IMG/VR virus record: IMGVR_UViG_3300034196_000019
Span: 1 to 64,000 of that record
Reading direction: 5' to 3' (one strand)
DNA from: a virus
Length of the DNA stretch: 64,000 nucleotides
This document shows, piece by piece, positions 15,213 through 23,222 of this stretch (its first letter is position 1; every line of letters begins with the position of its first letter). The notes under the pieces are model-generated. The model was not told where the DNA came from. It made no database searches and saw nothing but the letters and a program-made list of their open reading frames with translations. The translations under genes were made by a program, and so were the position numbers.

Positions 15213-15500
15213 ATGTCTGAACCAAAGAAGAAAGATATTGTAACTATTCTGGTTAGCTATGAGGAATTTATTGATTATACCTTTATCCACCCAGGAAGCT
15301 TTTACGTTCGTATGGCTACAGGAGACTTTATCTTCTTTAAGACATCTGATCGTAAAGTAGCACAGCAAGAAATTGATAACATGTTAGGTAAAGGCCGTTA
15401 TACAGCCATTCCAAGCAAGACACAAAAGACTAAAAGCAAACTGGAGTCTGGTGGCCTTAGCTGTACTGGAACTTCTACGAGAAGGGGTCAGTCTAAATGA
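15213..15500 (+). CDS. Hypothetical protein with basic tail, 95 aa
   Basis: ATG after AAAGAGGAGTAAAGT. Begins MSEPKKKDIVTILVSYEEFI, a beta-type middle (FYVRMATGDFIFFKTSD), then a Lys/Ser/Thr-rich basic tail ending TSTRRGQSK. Possibly nucleic-acid binding; no family recognised. Confidence 0.75.
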   Translation: MSEPKKKDIVTILVSYEEFIDYTFIHPGSFYVRMATGDFIFFKTSDRKVAQQEIDNMLGKGRYTAIPSKTQKTKSKLESGGLSCTGTSTRRGQSK

Positions 15501-15640
15501 CAGATCATCTAATTAAGATTAAACAGTTATTGTGGAAAGCAGATCAACAAGACACAACTTATAAAATGAAAAAGTATTGCATTACTCTAGCTGCTAGGCT
15601 GCAAAAAGAGTACAACGATTTACAGAAGGATAAGAAATGA
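15497..15640 (+). CDS. Small basic helical protein, 47 aa
   Basis: ATGA-coupled. Begins MTDHLIKIKQLLWKADQQDT; basic, single helix-like, ending DLQKDKK. The same MTDH opening occurs in the 18492-18662 gene but the rest differs. Confidence 0.65.
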   Translation: MTDHLIKIKQLLWKADQQDTTYKMKKYCITLAARLQKEYNDLQKDKK

Positions 15641-15774
15641 TCTGGATATTTGGCTTAATCACAGGGCTAGCTTTCAATATGCCACTTTGGTGGTGGGTAA
15701 TGGGCTTTATATTTGCAGCACTTACATCGGAGGCACAGAAATGGAAGTTCAAGTTCGTGAGGAATTATATCTAG
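15637..15774 (+). CDS. Small membrane protein, 45 aa
   Basis: ATGA-coupled. Begins MIWIFGLITGLAFNMPLWWW; residues 1-30 are almost entirely hydrophobic (one or two membrane helices), followed by a basic tail KWKFKFVRNYI expected to stay cytoplasmic. Possible inner-membrane effector; function unknown. Confidence 0.65.
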   Translation: MIWIFGLITGLAFNMPLWWWVMGFIFAALTSEAQKWKFKFVRNYI

Positions 15775-15854
15775 AGTCAGGAGTTGAGTCTGTAAGGACA
15801 GTACAAGAGCTTTACGACTACTCAAAGAAGCTCTTGTGTGAAGTACAGTGGTGA
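15741..15854 (+). CDS. Tiny hypothetical protein, 37 aa, overlapping
   Basis: Begins MEVQVREELYLESGVESVRT after a strong CGGAGGCACAGAA, overlapping the membrane gene by 34 bases in another frame. The strong ribosome site is the main evidence. Confidence 0.5.
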   Translation: MEVQVREELYLESGVESVRTVQELYDYSKKLLCEVQW

Positions 15855-16084
15855 TACAGAAATCAGCATTGGTGGATATGACTTCTATGAATGCGTTACT
15901 ATCTATCACTCGCGACGAAAGGCCAGATGAATTCCTTAAAAGGAAAGCTTGGGCTCACAATAAGCAACTAATCAAAGATAACAAACATGAAGCATCGGCG
16001 CATAAACAAATTGTTGAAGAATTTGGATACGACTACTATCAACGCTTGATTAATGAAATTACAAATGGAGAAAAACATGTCTAA
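15848..16084 (+). CDS. Hypothetical basic protein, 78 aa
   Basis: The GTG at 15848 overlaps the previous gene; ATG at 15878 or 15887 (GGTGGA upstream) are alternatives. The body (SITRDERPDEFLKRKAWAHN, then QIVEEFGYDYYQ) is helical and charged. No family recognised. Confidence 0.6.
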   Translation: MVIQKSALVDMTSMNALLSITRDERPDEFLKRKAWAHNKQLIKDNKHEASAHKQIVEEFGYDYYQRLINEITNGEKHV

Positions 16085-16553
16085 CAATCGCACATACGAT
16101 GAAAACTTCAAGATTATTGATACAGCAGATATTCAAACAGCCTCTCTTGTTAAGTATGCTAATGCCATTGGATACGAAGCTGTATATCGAACAGATGAGA
16201 ATGGTAAAGATATTCCTGTACGATTTAAGCAGCCTAATTTCCGGTGTGTAGGGCAGGAATATACCTCTGTACGTACAATGCTCAAGCTGCACAATGAAGC
16301 TAGTGAGCAAACATTTGAATATGTCAAGACACTTAGTAAAGATGAATCTCTTGCAGAGTTCTTGAATCGCGAGAATGATGAAGGGTATAATATTATTAAT
16401 CTCTTGTTTGCTGGTACATGCAAGACTGTGCAACAAGTGAAGGGACAAGGTACACGAAAGAAAGGACTTGTAATTCAAAGTGGAATGGTTAAGTTTATGA
16501 CAGACCACGCTTATTATCAGCATACTTGTATGCTTCTTGATGAGGATAAATAA
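16077..16553 (+). CDS. Hypothetical protein, 158 aa
   Basis: ATG at 16077 after GGAGAAAAAC; the longer frame from 16053 lacks a ribosome site. Begins MSNNRTYDENFKIIDTADIQ and has mixed alpha/beta character with a basic loop QVKGQGTRKKGLVIQ near residue 125. No recognised family. Confidence 0.75.
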   Translation: MSNNRTYDENFKIIDTADIQTASLVKYANAIGYEAVYRTDENGKDIPVRFKQPNFRCVGQEYTSVRTMLKLHNEASEQTFEYVKTLSKDESLAEFLNRENDEGYNIINLLFAGTCKTVQQVKGQGTRKKGLVIQSGMVKFMTDHAYYQHTCMLLDEDK

Positions 16554-16720
16554 TGCCACCAATCTATGAAATCTATTACGAAAATAAATCTGGGGATGTT
16601 GTGTTCTGTAGTGATCACATTACATCTGAGATGGAAGCTCGTGATGAGCTTAGGCAACTTAAGGTTGAGTTTCCAGAATATGACTACTGGTATGAAGCTA
16701 TTTATGAGGACGAGCAATGA
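16553..16720 (+). CDS. Small acidic protein, 55 aa
   Basis: ATG coupled by TAATG. Begins MPPIYEIYYENKSGDVVFCS; alternates beta strand and acidic helix, ending WYEAIYEDEQ. Resembles the small beta-beta-alpha acidic proteins common in phage early regions. Confidence 0.65.
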   Translation: MPPIYEIYYENKSGDVVFCSDHITSEMEARDELRQLKVEFPEYDYWYEAIYEDEQ

Positions 16721-16977
16721 TCATTGGCTTTCTAACATACTTGATGATTGGTGGCCTGCTTTGTATTTTCACACAAGGTAGTGTCAAGAAAGACCTTGAA
16801 CATACTCTTCCAGCATGGTATAAAGAATACACAGAGGACCAAAGATTCATTGAAAGCAATGATAAATTCTCATACGATACATTTGTAAAACTTCTGTCAG
16901 CTATGGTATTCTTCCTTGTAACATTCTTCTGGCCTTATTTTATGTATCTGCTAGTTAAAGGAATCTTTAAGAAATGA
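16717..16977 (+). CDS. Membrane protein with two helices, 86 aa
   Basis: ATGA-coupled. Hydrophobic helices at residues 1-19 (MIIGFLTYLMIGGLLCIFT) and about 60-82 (LLSAMVFFLVTFFWPYFMYL), joined by a charged loop of about 40 residues, ending GIFKK. Inner-membrane location likely; function unknown. Holin-like topology is possible but nothing else supports lysis. Confidence 0.7.
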   Translation: MIIGFLTYLMIGGLLCIFTQGSVKKDLEHTLPAWYKEYTEDQRFIESNDKFSYDTFVKLLSAMVFFLVTFFWPYFMYLLVKGIFKK

Positions 16978-17414
16978 ACCAACGGTGGCTTGATCACTTT
17001 GTACGCCTTGTTAAAGAAAAGGCTGCAATGAGCAGAGATGCTGATACAAAGGTTGGGTCTATCATTATCTCAGAAGAGGATATGGTAGAGATTAGTTCTG
17101 GTTATAATGATCTTGCACGAGGAGTTAGGCATACACCAGAACGCAACTCGCGTCCCACTAAATATCTGTGGTCTGTACATAGCGAAGCAAATGCAGTGGC
17201 GAATGCCGCCAGGTTAGGACGAAAAACGAGGGGCGCTACAATCATCACAAACCTTTGTCCTTGCAATCAGTGTGCTGCCTTGATTATCAATGCTGGGATT
17301 ACCAAAGTGATTTGCCCTCCTGTTTATGACCACTACAAATATGCAGCAGAGTGGCAGAATACGCTGGATATGTTTCAAGAAGCTGAAGTAACTGTTTATT
17401 TTGAGGAGATGTAA
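16974..17414 (+). CDS. Deoxycytidylate (dCMP) deaminase, 146 aa
   Basis: ATGA-coupled. Zinc-dependent cytidine-deaminase fold: HSEAN (residues 62-66, His ligand and catalytic Glu) and PCNQC (residues 86-90, two Cys ligands). Preceding residues SRDADTKVGSIIIS are typical of dCMP deaminases. It converts dCMP to dUMP, the substrate of thymidylate synthase, and so links to the interrupted thyX at 40-41 kb. The length matches the family. Confidence 0.92.
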   Translation: MNQRWLDHFVRLVKEKAAMSRDADTKVGSIIISEEDMVEISSGYNDLARGVRHTPERNSRPTKYLWSVHSEANAVANAARLGRKTRGATIITNLCPCNQCAALIINAGITKVICPPVYDHYKYAAEWQNTLDMFQEAEVTVYFEEM

Positions 17415-17831
17415 GTGGTGAAAGACTTTATTGGTTACACGAAAGTAGAACCTTTCTTGATTGAAAGAGCACTTCGTAATTTTAATAAATGGAACAGTAA
17501 GTGGTATGGTAAACTTCAAGGCTACCGTCAAGAACTTATTGGTAAGTTTGATAATAAGCCTCTGAATAAGATTCTTATGTCTATTGGTTTTAAGTATTCC
17601 GAAACTTATAAGGTTAACAGCTTTTCTGGTATCATGGCTCACGAATATTGGTCCGTACTCAAGATTGTTCCAAATGAAGTATTTGATGAGTTTAAAGAAT
17701 ACTACAATAAAGACTTTGCATCTGTAGCCAAAGGACTTCGTTCACTGATTGTTGTTGGGAACGAAGATCCATATGTATCAGCAGAAGGCCGTAATTTTAT
17801 TCGACGGTTCACTAATAAAGAGGAAATCTAA
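17415..17831 (+). CDS. Hypothetical basic/aromatic protein, 138 aa
   Basis: GTG start after GAGGAGATGTAA, abutting the deaminase stop. Begins MVKDFIGYTKVEPFLIERAL and is helical and basic in the first half (FNKWNSKWYGKLQGYRQELI). No recognised family. Confidence 0.75.
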   Translation: MVKDFIGYTKVEPFLIERALRNFNKWNSKWYGKLQGYRQELIGKFDNKPLNKILMSIGFKYSETYKVNSFSGIMAHEYWSVLKIVPNEVFDEFKEYYNKDFASVAKGLRSLIVVGNEDPYVSAEGRNFIRRFTNKEEI

Positions 17832-18080
17832 ATGAAAATCAAAGTAACCAAGTTATACACTAAACAAGAAGACGGCACTATCGCTGGAGCTACAGGCATC
17901 GTATCCTTCTACGACAAGAACAATAACCTCCTGCATCAAGAATGGTTCAATGGGAAAATTGATAGCCCCTATGAGCGAGATGTGTTCTATTCTGGAGAGT
18001 GGACACGCTATGATAGTGAAGTGTCTCCTGCAAATGGTACATTTAAATATGAATTGCTAGATGTTCCAGAGAAGTCTTAA
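17832..18080 (+). CDS. Hypothetical beta-rich protein, 82 aa
   Basis: ATG after AGAGGAAATCTAA. Begins MKIKVTKLYTKQEDGTIAGA; predicted beta sandwich-like with many Tyr, Asp and Gly. No family recognised. Confidence 0.75.
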   Translation: MKIKVTKLYTKQEDGTIAGATGIVSFYDKNNNLLHQEWFNGKIDSPYERDVFYSGEWTRYDSEVSPANGTFKYELLDVPEKS

Positions 18081-18082
18081 TA

Positions 18083-18295
18083 ATGACTGAGATTATTGAA
18101 GCTACCAATCTTGATGAAGACTCTATTCATGAAGTATCTGGTATTGTAGAGAGTCCTAGTCAACAAAGGAAGGTGTTCACTTCGCTCAAGGAATCTCTAG
18201 AATTTGCAATGTGGGCACGACCTAGATCATTAGCTATAAATACAGAGAGTGGACATGTTGTGATGGATTATTTAGGGAGTGAAGGGCATTCATGA
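18083..18295 (+). CDS. Hypothetical protein, 70 aa
   Basis: Begins MTEIIEATNLDEDSIHEVSG two bases after the previous stop. Ribosome site CAGAGAAG. Ends MDYLGSEGHS in an ATGA overlap. No family recognised. Confidence 0.7.
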   Translation: MTEIIEATNLDEDSIHEVSGIVESPSQQRKVFTSLKESLEFAMWARPRSLAINTESGHVVMDYLGSEGHS

Positions 18296-18495
18296 AACAG
18301 TCTCTGATTGACACTATCAAATGTTCATACTGTGGACTATCCTCTTGCAAGAAGGAATGCCCTGCTGAGACAAGCATGTATGTTTACAAACTATTCCTTG
18401 AGCAGCTTACAGAGTTTACAGATGAGCAGCTAGCACATGTACACTATGAAATCTTCGAAGAGGCTAGAATTAGGGCTGGAGTACTATTGAAATGA
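18292..18495 (+). CDS. Small Cys-containing protein, 67 aa
   Basis: ATGA-coupled, GGGAGTGAAGGGC upstream. Begins MKQSLIDTIKCSYCGLSSCK with CxxC plus two more Cys (SCKKECP), a likely small zinc site, then a helix. No family recognised. Confidence 0.7.
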   Translation: MKQSLIDTIKCSYCGLSSCKKECPAETSMYVYKLFLEQLTEFTDEQLAHVHYEIFEEARIRAGVLLK

Positions 18496-18662
18496 CAGAT
18501 CATCCACTGAAGAACATTGCAGAATGGCGTAAAGGATGTTCTTGTGCTACAGGGCACCCTAGTACGTGTGAGGCTTGCACAGAGGGGTTGATTCAAGCTA
18601 TTGAGAATTGGTTCAAGGAGAATGACACATACCAAACAAAACCTCCTGAAAATAAATATTGA
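18492..18662 (+). CDS. Small Cys/His protein, 56 aa
   Basis: ATGA-coupled. Begins MTDHPLKNIAEWRKGCSCAT and has CSC, GHPSTCEAC, so four Cys and a His that could bind zinc. Last gene before a terminator. Confidence 0.65.
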   Translation: MTDHPLKNIAEWRKGCSCATGHPSTCEACTEGLIQAIENWFKENDTYQTKPPENKY

Positions 18663-18672
18663 CGCACACACA

Positions 18673-18698
18673 AAGACCTCCTACAATCAGGGGGTCTT
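18673..18698 (+). terminator. Terminator-like hairpin
   Basis: AAGACC/GGTCTT stem with extra inner pairs and then ATCATTT; the T run is short, so strength is uncertain. Confidence 0.55.
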
Positions 18699-18719
18699 AT
18701 CATTTCTAGGAGAATATTT

Positions 18720-18932
18720 GTGATTACAAAACTAAACTACGCGTACCCTGGGTCGAAGATTAGGTTAAAGGCAAACGACTATTTTACTTATGATCTATAC
18801 CCAAAATTTAGGGAGGTGTTCACTCCTGGGGCAATCCATACTGTACTCTGTACAGATATGTTTGGATACCCAAGTATTGAGGTTGATAGTGTTGAGCTTC
18901 TTTTAGTAGATAGTGAGTATGAACTTTTCTAG
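18720..18932 (+). CDS. Hypothetical protein, 70 aa
   Basis: GTG start after TAGGAGAATATTT. Begins MITKLNYAYPGSKIRLKAND, beta-type (SH3-like spacing: PGSKIRL ... EVFTPGAIHTV ... EVDSVELLLV). No family recognised. Ends in TAG overlapping the next ribosome site. Confidence 0.7.
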   Translation: MITKLNYAYPGSKIRLKANDYFTYDLYPKFREVFTPGAIHTVLCTDMFGYPSIEVDSVELLLVDSEYELF

Positions 18933-18943
18933 GAGAGAAACAC

Positions 18944-19204
18944 ATGAGAAAGATTAAATCTAAGGAACGTCAGAATGGGATGCGGTATTGCACGTTTTGT
19001 AAGCCAAATAAAGTAGATGCTATATACAGAAATACTAATGTACATTGTCAAAAGAAGGATGAGAAGCTTCAGTTCGCATGCCTAGAACATAAAGATCTTC
19101 TTATAGATGGTACAGCCGTAAATTGGGAAAGAGGCACAGAAGTAGTAGATTATAATGAACATAGTGAAGCAAACTATCAGATTCGTGGGATGTACGGAAT
19201 TTAG
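18944..19204 (+). CDS. Small zinc-binding-type protein, 86 aa
   Basis: ATG after TAGGAGAGAAACAC. Contains YCTFCKPNK and later VHCQKKDEK, FACLEHKD, arranged as CxxC ... HC ... CxxH. No family recognised. Confidence 0.75.
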   Translation: MRKIKSKERQNGMRYCTFCKPNKVDAIYRNTNVHCQKKDEKLQFACLEHKDLLIDGTAVNWERGTEVVDYNEHSEANYQIRGMYGI

Positions 19205-19215
19205 GAGAGTAAAAT

Positions 19216-19386
19216 ATGTGGCCTTTTGCTTGGTTTAGTAAGAAAGAATATTGCAGTAATTGTAAGGTACAGCTAACTCTGGAGGATAGACCACCGCTAC
19301 CTTTGTGTAATCTTTCAAATATGGCTCCTATGCCAAAAGTTAAGCCTTGTAAACAAGAAGAACCATCGACGATTTACTGTAGATAG
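19216..19386 (+). CDS. Small Cys-rich protein, 56 aa (possible 5' part of a broken gene)
   Basis: ATG after TTAGGAGAGTAAAAT. Begins MWPFAWFSKKEYCSNCKVQL with CxxC and three later Cys; ends TIYCR and TAG. The next open frame (19287-19633, +1 frame) has no start codon and may be its continuation after a frameshift. Confidence 0.6.
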   Translation: MWPFAWFSKKEYCSNCKVQLTLEDRPPLPLCNLSNMAPMPKVKPCKQEEPSTIYCR

Positions 19387-19633
19387 TGTCTTCAGTGGCG
19401 ATGGTGATTGCTATACACTGAAAGATAAGGTTACTGGCGAAGAGTTTAACCTTATTGCTTACTATGGTAGGTACAGGGTTAAGGGTAATCTGTGGATCAC
19501 GAAATATGAAGTTAAGTATATCTATAACGTAGTTTCAACACTTCACAGAGGACGCGCAAAACGTAAAGTTGAGCTAGTTAATAATAGGAAGCGTAAAAAG
19601 TACATGAAGCTGTATGGTCCAAAGGAGGTTTAA
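19379..19633 (+). pseudogene. Open frame without a canonical start; basic beta protein
   Basis: Readable as FTVDSVFSGDGDCYTLKDKV ... RYRVKGNLWITKYEV ... a strongly basic tail (RGRAKRKVELVNNRKRKKYM) ending in TAA just before the helicase. The frame is open from about 19287 but has no ATG, GTG or TTG before 19600. Coding-like composition suggests a real domain expressed by frameshift or a decayed gene. Confidence 0.45.
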
Positions 19634-20866
19634 TTGTCTAGTCAAGCTGAAGCAATCAAGCTTATTGAATCTGGCGTGAATGTATGTCTTATTGGGGCAG
19701 CAGGAACAGGGAAAAGTTGGATTATTAATAAGATCACTAACAAGCATACTCTCACTGTAGCCCCTACGGGTATTGCAGCCTTGAATGTCAAAGGACAAAC
19801 AATCCATAGGTCATTCGGGCTACCAATTGGTATTGCTACACAAGACGAGAAACACCGTATTTCAGCTAAAGTAAAGAAGGTATTGGCAAGTAAACACCTT
19901 AAAAGGCTGGTGGTTGACGAATTTGGGATGTGTCGTGCTGATATCCTAGACCTTATTGATTTACGTCTGAAACAAGCTAGAGGGAATACACTTCCTTTCG
20001 GTGGTATTCAAGTTGTGCTAGTGGGAGACCCAAGTCAGCTTGAGCCAATCGTTAATCAGCGAGAAAGCAGTCTATACTTCAAGCAATATAGTACGCCTTA
20101 TGCATTTGGTGCTCACTCGTGGAACTTCACCCCTATTGTCTTAGACAAAGTATATCGACAAGAGAACGAAACACATGTACGTGTACTGCACAGCTTTCGT
20201 GTAAAAGATAAGTGGACAGAGAGAGCCCTGGAGTGGCTAGATGAACAATGTATTCCCTACAATGAAGAGGAAGATATCCTAACTCTTTGTGCTTACAAAG
20301 TGGATGCTGAACGAATAAACAATACGCACTATTCTCAGCTAAGCACAAAGGAGCATATCTATAAAGGGATTACCAATAATTCTAAATGGATGAATGATCT
20401 TCCTGTTCCACAGATGGTACGGCTGAAGGAAGGGGTTAAGGTGATCATCCGTGCTAATGATGTACTTGGAACATATGTCAACGGTAGTCGTGGTACTATC
20501 AAGAAGCTATTTGCTACAACAGCTATTGTCACCCTTGACACAGGCAAAGATGTTGAGGTAGTACAGAACACATGGGAGCAATTTGCATACTCCGCAACAG
20601 CTAAAGGCTTGGCTAAGACTGTAGAACACATGTATGAACAGCTTCCGTTGCAGCTTGGGTACGCCGTGACAGTACATTCATCTCAAGGGCTCACGCTAGA
20701 TCGTTATGCTATTGACTGTGGACGGGGGATGTTCAGTGCTGGACAAGCATATGTTGCACTGAGCCGAGCAAAAGACTTGACACGCATCAGCCTAGCGTCT
20801 AAACTCACTCTGAAAGACATTATTGTCTCACCAGATGTTAAACAATTTTATGAGAGTCTACTATAA
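19634..20866 (+). CDS. Pif1/RecD2-type superfamily 1 DNA helicase, 410 aa
   Basis: TTG start after AAAGGAGGTTTAA. SF1 motifs appear in order: Walker A GAAGTGKSW (about residue 22), motif Ia VAPTGIAALN, Walker B VVDEFGM (about 94), motif III VLVGDPSQLEPI (about 132), motif V SSQGLTLDRYAID (about 357) and motif VI YVALSRAKDL. The order and 'APTGIAA' are typical of Pif1/Dda-like 5'-3' helicases used in phage replication and recombination. The only large enzyme in the rightward block besides the deaminase and the HNH/AP2 gene. Confidence 0.92.
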   Translation: MSSQAEAIKLIESGVNVCLIGAAGTGKSWIINKITNKHTLTVAPTGIAALNVKGQTIHRSFGLPIGIATQDEKHRISAKVKKVLASKHLKRLVVDEFGMCRADILDLIDLRLKQARGNTLPFGGIQVVLVGDPSQLEPIVNQRESSLYFKQYSTPYAFGAHSWNFTPIVLDKVYRQENETHVRVLHSFRVKDKWTERALEWLDEQCIPYNEEEDILTLCAYKVDAERINNTHYSQLSTKEHIYKGITNNSKWMNDLPVPQMVRLKEGVKVIIRANDVLGTYVNGSRGTIKKLFATTAIVTLDTGKDVEVVQNTWEQFAYSATAKGLAKTVEHMYEQLPLQLGYAVTVHSSQGLTLDRYAIDCGRGMFSAGQAYVALSRAKDLTRISLASKLTLKDIIVSPDVKQFYESLL

Positions 20867-21181
20867 ATGCAACTGAATAATAGAAGTATAAATGAAGTAA
20901 TCGATAGGATCAGGCAAGCTGAGATTGAACTAAATATTGCTATAATATATGCACAGGAGCACTGTACACATGGGGATATTGCAGAGTGTGACTATAGCTC
21001 ATCCTATTACAGGGATACATTCCCACCAATTAGAATATGCTTAGGTTGTGGACTTACTGAGGAGGGGTGGGGTTGTGGTTATAGGACCTTGGTAGAGAGG
21101 GATAACCAGCTATCTCCAAGACGAATCTCACGAGATTTGCTATACAAATTGCGTATTGGCAAGATCATCAAACAACAATAA
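20867..21181 (+). CDS. Hypothetical Cys/His protein, 104 aa
   Basis: ATG abuts the helicase stop. A helical first third (INEVIDRIRQAEIELNIAII) is followed by HCTHGDIAECDY and CLGCGLTEEGWGCG, a probable zinc site, and a basic helical end. Could be a helicase partner by position; no evidence beyond that. Confidence 0.75.
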   Translation: MQLNNRSINEVIDRIRQAEIELNIAIIYAQEHCTHGDIAECDYSSSYYRDTFPPIRICLGCGLTEEGWGCGYRTLVERDNQLSPRRISRDLLYKLRIGKIIKQQ

Positions 21182-21199
21182 TTTTACGGAGGGGTTGGT

Positions 21200-21403
21200 A
21201 TGAAAGAATCTGTACAGGTAAAAGTTTATAAAGAATACACACTTTGTGAACAGGAAGATTGCTACGGTAAGCTGGTTCAAGTGTCTGATCACCTAGCGAT
21301 GATGCACTATGTTCTTGAATATCAACATGAGTGTACTAATTGTGGGGAGAAACACTGGCTGGAGTATGTCTCACCTACTACCGTCTATGAGGAGATACAA
21401 TGA
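21200..21403 (+). CDS. Small protein with two Cys pairs, 67 aa
   Basis: ATG after GGAGGGGTTGGT. CEQEDCYG and later HECTNCGEKHW form a zinc-ribbon-like pattern. Begins MKESVQVKVYKEYTLCEQED. No family recognised. Confidence 0.75.
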   Translation: MKESVQVKVYKEYTLCEQEDCYGKLVQVSDHLAMMHYVLEYQHECTNCGEKHWLEYVSPTTVYEEIQ

Positions 21404-21585
21404 AATACCTTACAATTATCTTTCTTGTTTCTTTCCTTTCTGGATGCTCAGGCTATGTAGATGATCCATCGGAGCTTATCAAGCGTCTTAAAGAGTGTGA
21501 GAGTGTTGGGATGAAGTCCCAGATTGTCAGTACAATTAATCAGGATGTAGGCTTTCAAGGCTGTGTACCAAGGAGCACTAAATGA
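21400..21585 (+). CDS. Small secreted lipoprotein, 61 aa
   Basis: ATGA-coupled, GAGGAGATACA upstream. Begins MKYLTIIFLVSFLSGCSGYV: short basic start, hydrophobic core and lipobox LSGC, so cleavage before Cys16 and lipid attachment are expected. The mature part is about 46 residues with two Cys. Phage lipoproteins can block receptors or be spanin subunits; neither is shown. Confidence 0.8.
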   Translation: MKYLTIIFLVSFLSGCSGYVDDPSELIKRLKECESVGMKSQIVSTINQDVGFQGCVPRSTK

Positions 21586-21833
21586 AACCTAGTCTTCCAT
21601 TAACACCGCCCTGCAGAGAGTATAGGTCTATATTTGGCTGTGATCTATTAGTAAATGAATATAAAACAGTAGACTGGTATACACAATTGGGTAAATTGTT
21701 TGATGAATCTCAGCTAGTTACAAAAATTCCTAAGTTCTGGCTATTTAGGTTGTTCATGAGAAAGGATCAGATCCAACTAGAACATTCTCTTAGGGTGAAT
21801 CGTGACATGTGTAGAAAGTTGCCTAGAATTTAA
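21582..21833 (+). CDS. Hypothetical protein, 83 aa
   Basis: ATGA-coupled. Begins MKPSLPLTPPCREYRSIFGC; basic C-terminal half (LFRLFMRKDQIQLEHSLRVN). No recognised family. Confidence 0.7.
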   Translation: MKPSLPLTPPCREYRSIFGCDLLVNEYKTVDWYTQLGKLFDESQLVTKIPKFWLFRLFMRKDQIQLEHSLRVNRDMCRKLPRI

Positions 21834-21855
21834 TCTTACAGTTAAGGAGTAGTAA

Positions 21856-22101
21856 ATGAACACATACAAAAAAGTAATCACCCTTGTCAAGAGTACAGAT
21901 GGAGATTGGGAAGGACTTTATCTTGATAATGAGCTTTATTGTGAAAACCACAGCTTGCGAATTGAAGACGTATTTGATATCATCAATGACCACGATGTCT
22001 CAGAGGCCAAGTCTTTTGAGGTATATTATGAATGGTTGAATATGGTTGGTAGCCTTCCTAACAAACTTAATGAAATTCCAGAGCAGGAGAAGGTACAATG
22101 A
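21856..22101 (+). CDS. Hypothetical acidic protein, 81 aa
   Basis: ATG after AAGGAGTAGTAA. Begins MNTYKKVITLVKSTDGDWEG; acidic (DVFDIINDHDVSEAKSFEVY). No family recognised. Confidence 0.75.
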   Translation: MNTYKKVITLVKSTDGDWEGLYLDNELYCENHSLRIEDVFDIINDHDVSEAKSFEVYYEWLNMVGSLPNKLNEIPEQEKVQ

Positions 22102-22280
22102 AACAGAAAGTATACGAATATGATGTAATTGATACAGAAGCTGGCTATGCCGTAGACCACGCACGTACCCGGAAAGAAGCTCGTAGCATTATGAAATCTA
22201 ATAAGCAAGTATTTGAAGGACAGAAGTTTGCTATTATTCAGCGTAAATATGCTTTGACAATTGAACGGAAGGTACGGTGA
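22098..22280 (+). CDS. Hypothetical basic protein, 60 aa
   Basis: ATGA-coupled, GGAGAAGGTACA upstream. Begins MKQKVYEYDVIDTEAGYAVD with a basic helix (HARTRKEARSIMKSNKQV). No family recognised. Confidence 0.7.
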   Translation: MKQKVYEYDVIDTEAGYAVDHARTRKEARSIMKSNKQVFEGQKFAIIQRKYALTIERKVR

Positions 22281-22558
22281 TGAATAAACATACCAAAGAC
22301 TTCCTAACAAAACTTGCTATCCTAGTGGAAGAGTATGGTGCTAATATGGAGATTGAGGGAGACTGCTACTCTGGAGGTCCAATGCAAGTCAGTTTTGAGG
22401 TGAATAATCCTCAGACATTTGATGAGCATCTTTACTCTCACGCGGAGTGGACTGATCTGGGATTTCATTGTAACGCTGAGGGAATACGAAAATTAACAGG
22501 AGTAGTTGATGAAGATCAGCATGAGAGATTATACAGAAGGAATGATTCTGCCAAGTAA
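22280..22558 (+). CDS. Hypothetical protein, 92 aa
   Basis: ATG at 22280 after GGAAGGTACGGTG, sharing its first base with the previous TGA stop. Begins MNKHTKDFLTKLAILVEEYG with VEYGANMEI-like beta alternation after it; resembles small phage proteins with an LLxxYgaxi pattern. Unknown function. Its 3' end overlaps the HNH/AP2 gene by 50 bases. Confidence 0.7.
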   Translation: MNKHTKDFLTKLAILVEEYGANMEIEGDCYSGGPMQVSFEVNNPQTFDEHLYSHAEWTDLGFHCNAEGIRKLTGVVDEDQHERLYRRNDSAK

Positions 22559-23201
22559 GAACGGAGGATTATTTAAAATATTAAAGATTAATAGCTATAT
22601 GAATGTGGAGATTGAATTTATGATTATCTTGAAATTCAAAATGACTACAAATTTAACCAATGCGAGACGTGGAACTGTAGGGAACCCTTATGCTATATCT
22701 TGTTGCGGTGTTGGGTTTATAGGTGAAACAGATGGTCTAATAACTACGAATACTCCTGCATATAAGGTATGGTCTAGTATGCTGACAAGGTGTTATAAAG
22801 ACTGCTATATTGGGGCTAAATCTTATTTAGACGTGACTGTCAATGAGACTTGGCATAATTTTACAAATTTTGAGCGGTGGTTTAGAACCAGTCCACGCCA
22901 AAAAGGCTACCAGCTCGACAAAGATATCCTTGTTGAGGGCAATAAAGAATACAGCCAAGATTCTTGCTGCTTTGTACCAAAAGAAGTAAATAGTTTCTTC
23001 AGTCAGCGACACCATAAAAACAGCAAATCTGGCTATGCTGGCGTACTACGGCATAAGAGGGACGATCTTTGGGTGGCGCTGGATGGTAAGGTATACACTA
23101 AAAATCTAGATGAGGCTGTACTTGCACAGAAGAAGTTTAGAGTGGCACTTGCAGAGAAGCTTTATAACGAATATAATGGTCTATTGACCCACGCGTGCTA
23201 G
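22509..23201 (+). CDS. Free-standing HNH endonuclease with AP2-like DNA-binding domain, 230 aa
   Basis: ATG at 22509 after AGGAGTAGTTG. The first 55 residues (GMILPSKNGGLFKILKINSY ... NARRGTVGNPY) form the beta domain usually preceding phage HNH domains. Then TPAYKVWSSMLTRCY, WHNFTNFERWF, LDKDILVEGNKEYSQDSCCF give the HNH core, and SGYAGVLRHKRDDLWVAL an AP2-like strand set. Such genes are selfish homing elements. The next frame lacks a start codon, suggesting that this gene was inserted into the 5' end of it. Confidence 0.85.
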   Translation: MKISMRDYTEGMILPSKNGGLFKILKINSYMNVEIEFMIILKFKMTTNLTNARRGTVGNPYAISCCGVGFIGETDGLITTNTPAYKVWSSMLTRCYKDCYIGAKSYLDVTVNETWHNFTNFERWFRTSPRQKGYQLDKDILVEGNKEYSQDSCCFVPKEVNSFFSQRHHKNSKSGYAGVLRHKRDDLWVALDGKVYTKNLDEAVLAQKKFRVALAEKLYNEYNGLLTHAC

Positions 23202-23222
23202 TAAAACTGCAGGAGTACAACT

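Noticed and set aside
16717-16977. Holin
   Set aside because: Topology is compatible, but no endolysin or spanin gene is adjacent and nothing else supports it.
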